Below, in pieces: positions 62,555 to 64,000 of a DNA stretch of 64,000 bases. Below the pieces are notes generated by a model. It worked only from the letters and a program-made list of their open reading frames with translations, ran no database searches and was not told the origin of the DNA. Origin of the DNA: Paramecium tetraurelia (taxonomy: Eukaryota; Ciliophora; Oligohymenophorea; Peniculida; Parameciidae). Positions within the stretch are counted from its first letter, which is position 1. Each line of letters opens with the position of its first letter. The position numbers and the translations under genes were made by a program. The DNA is taken from contig NW_001798979.1 in the NCBI RefSeq assembly GCF_000165425.1, positions 1 to 64,000 of the forward strand, in the 5' to 3' direction.

Positions 62555-64000
62555 ATGAGTGCAGTCGAAGAAATAGAGAGATGCTTATCTTAAGCAATTC
62601 AACTGAGAACTGTTACTGAAATAGTAGCTACAATGGGTACAAAAGTGCTCACTCTACAGAACTTTTAATTATTGATAAAGAAATTCAATAAGAACATAAT
62701 CAATAAAGAAGTTGAAGAATATTACTACAAAGTCCTCACAGATTTTGATAGTCGGGTTGGGATTACCTAAGAAATATTCGAAAAGTTAGTAGAGAATTTA
62801 CCGAAACCTAAAAGACGACAAGATGTTGTAATGAGTTTAATTGAGGGGATACAATAGAAGAAAGCATCATTAGAAAGGATTTATAAATTTTTTGATTATG
62901 ATGGGGATGGAAAAATGCAATTAAACGAAATGAAAGAACTTTTGGAATATTTATACCCAGAAATTACCGAAGAAGATATCAAAATACTAATGAAAAATAA
63001 TAATGAAGTCTAATTTTCTTTCGAAAATATTAAAACTTTATTATCTTTTGAATAAAATATGAATGCCGAAATTGTTATTGTTAAAGATAAAAATGAACTA
63101 AGTGACAGCGAGGAAGATGATGAATATTACGATGAATATGGAATGTTTAAAGGAAATCAAGAAGAATTCTTTGATGAATAGAGTTTCTCACAAGATTCCC
63201 CATTTTATGAATCTTTTATTAATTTCAAAAATCTCTACTTCAAATTGAAAGAAAACAAAACAATTTTCGTTGATCCCGACTTCAAGCCTGATGAGACAAG
63301 CTTAGGAAATGTGGGGACTAATTTTGAATGGAAAAGACTTACTGAGATCTGGAAGAATGCGTAAATCTTCTAAAAAGACCTATATCATTCCAACAATGAA
63401 TTAGGAGTTCATACTTTAGTTTCACCAAGAGACATTAAATAAGGATCACTTGGAGATTGCTATTTTTTATCTTCTTTAGGATCAATTGCTAGTAAACAGT
63501 AAATATATTATTTAATATATAGTCCTGATAAGATTTTCGATCTATTTTAGACTCCTATTCTAAATCCTTACGGTATTTATGGAGTTTGGCTTTGTATCCA
63601 GGGAGTTTGGAAATTGATTACTCTAGATGATTATGTACCTGTCTATGATGATCAACCAGCATTTAGCGGGAGTGACTCTCAAGAAATGTGGGTTATATTA
63701 TTAGAAAAGGCTTGGGCTAAGTTGTTTGGAAGCTATGCGAATATTGTAAGTGGTGATCCAAGGGAAGTAATAGCAAGCATTACAGGAGGACCTACTTGGT
63801 GTATCAGTAGTGATGAAAGCACTTTTATTGAGAGATTGAAACAAATTATGAATTCGTATCAAAATTATATTGTCTGTGCAGGAACATACTCTGATAAGCC
63901 AGAATCAGAAATGATGGGCTTAGTTCGTAATCATGCTTATTCGGTGTTGAATTTTCGAACTATTAAATTGCCAAGCAAAGAAGAAGTTTAACTCATATAA
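62555..64000 (+). CDS. calpain-family Cys protease with N-terminal EF hands (3' end outside window)
   Basis: The N-terminal 200 residues carry EF-hand-like loops, best in YDGDGKMQLNEM, another weaker in DSRVGITQE. An acidic linker follows (SEEDDEYYDEYG), then the calpain protease core: QGSLGDCYFLSSLGSIA (catalytic Cys codon 63458-63460), GIYGVWLCIQGVWK, DDYVPVYDD, and NHAYSVL (catalytic His codon 63932-63934). The catalytic Asn lies beyond the window. A 24-nt intron near 63498-63521 joins the frame. EF hands in front of the protease, rather than behind as in animal classical calpains, is notable. No TGA is reached by 64000. Confidence 0.88.

Overview
The window looks like ciliate macronuclear DNA, most likely from Paramecium or a close relative. 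Long protein-like reading frames appear only when TAA and TAG are read as glutamine and TGA is the sole stop. The genes are cut by very short GT...AG introns, mostly 19-37 bases. Base composition is strongly AT-rich and intergenic gaps are short, down to 18-22 bases. Reading with the standard code would break every gene here, so all calls below use TGA-only stops and were checked by hand for codon-exact exon joins.

Layout. Positions 1-6.5 kb hold two tetratricopeptide (TPR) genes, one with an in-frame TGA. They are followed by a fused seven-transmembrane receptor / phosphatidylinositol-phosphate kinase gene and a decayed alpha-tubulin pseudogene. Positions 6.6-14.2 kb are one giant gene for a leucine-rich protein with a multi-pass membrane tail. 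Positions 14.7-26 kb hold a two-pass membrane protein, a Brr2-like spliceosomal helicase and two coiled-coil genes. Positions 26-29.4 kb hold gene fragments, a polyglutamine protein with a WBP11-like C-terminus, and an NF-YB type histone-fold subunit. Positions 30-38.8 kb hold a HEAT-repeat phosphatase-regulator-like protein, a B-box/coiled-coil protein, an RBR-type zinc protein, a cyclic-nucleotide-binding protein, a helix-turn-helix protein and EMC7. Positions 39-43 kb hold a B-box/TPR gene facing a MORN/IQ gene.

Positions 43-53 kb hold small unknown genes, a hybrid histidine kinase, an unresolved coding-like stretch, a TRIM-like gene and a protein kinase. Positions 53-56 kb are a second, diverged copy of the 39.5-42.6 kb block, in which the B-box/TPR gene is intact and its neighbours have decayed. 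Positions 56-64 kb hold small genes, an LRR plus ankyrin protein, a PAP2-type lipid phosphatase, an unknown charged-tail protein and the 5' part of an EF-hand calpain.

The genes do not form operons; most are independent eukaryotic genes. A recurrent theme is signalling: receptor-lipid kinase, histidine kinase, cyclic-nucleotide binding, Ser/Thr kinase, calcium protease and MORN membrane protein. A second theme is zinc-binding adaptor proteins: three B-box architectures and one RBR. The TPR genes carry one short intron in each repeat at the same codon phase, so intron and repeat appear to have been copied as a unit. I did not find tRNA, rRNA, CRISPR, transposase or telomere repeats.
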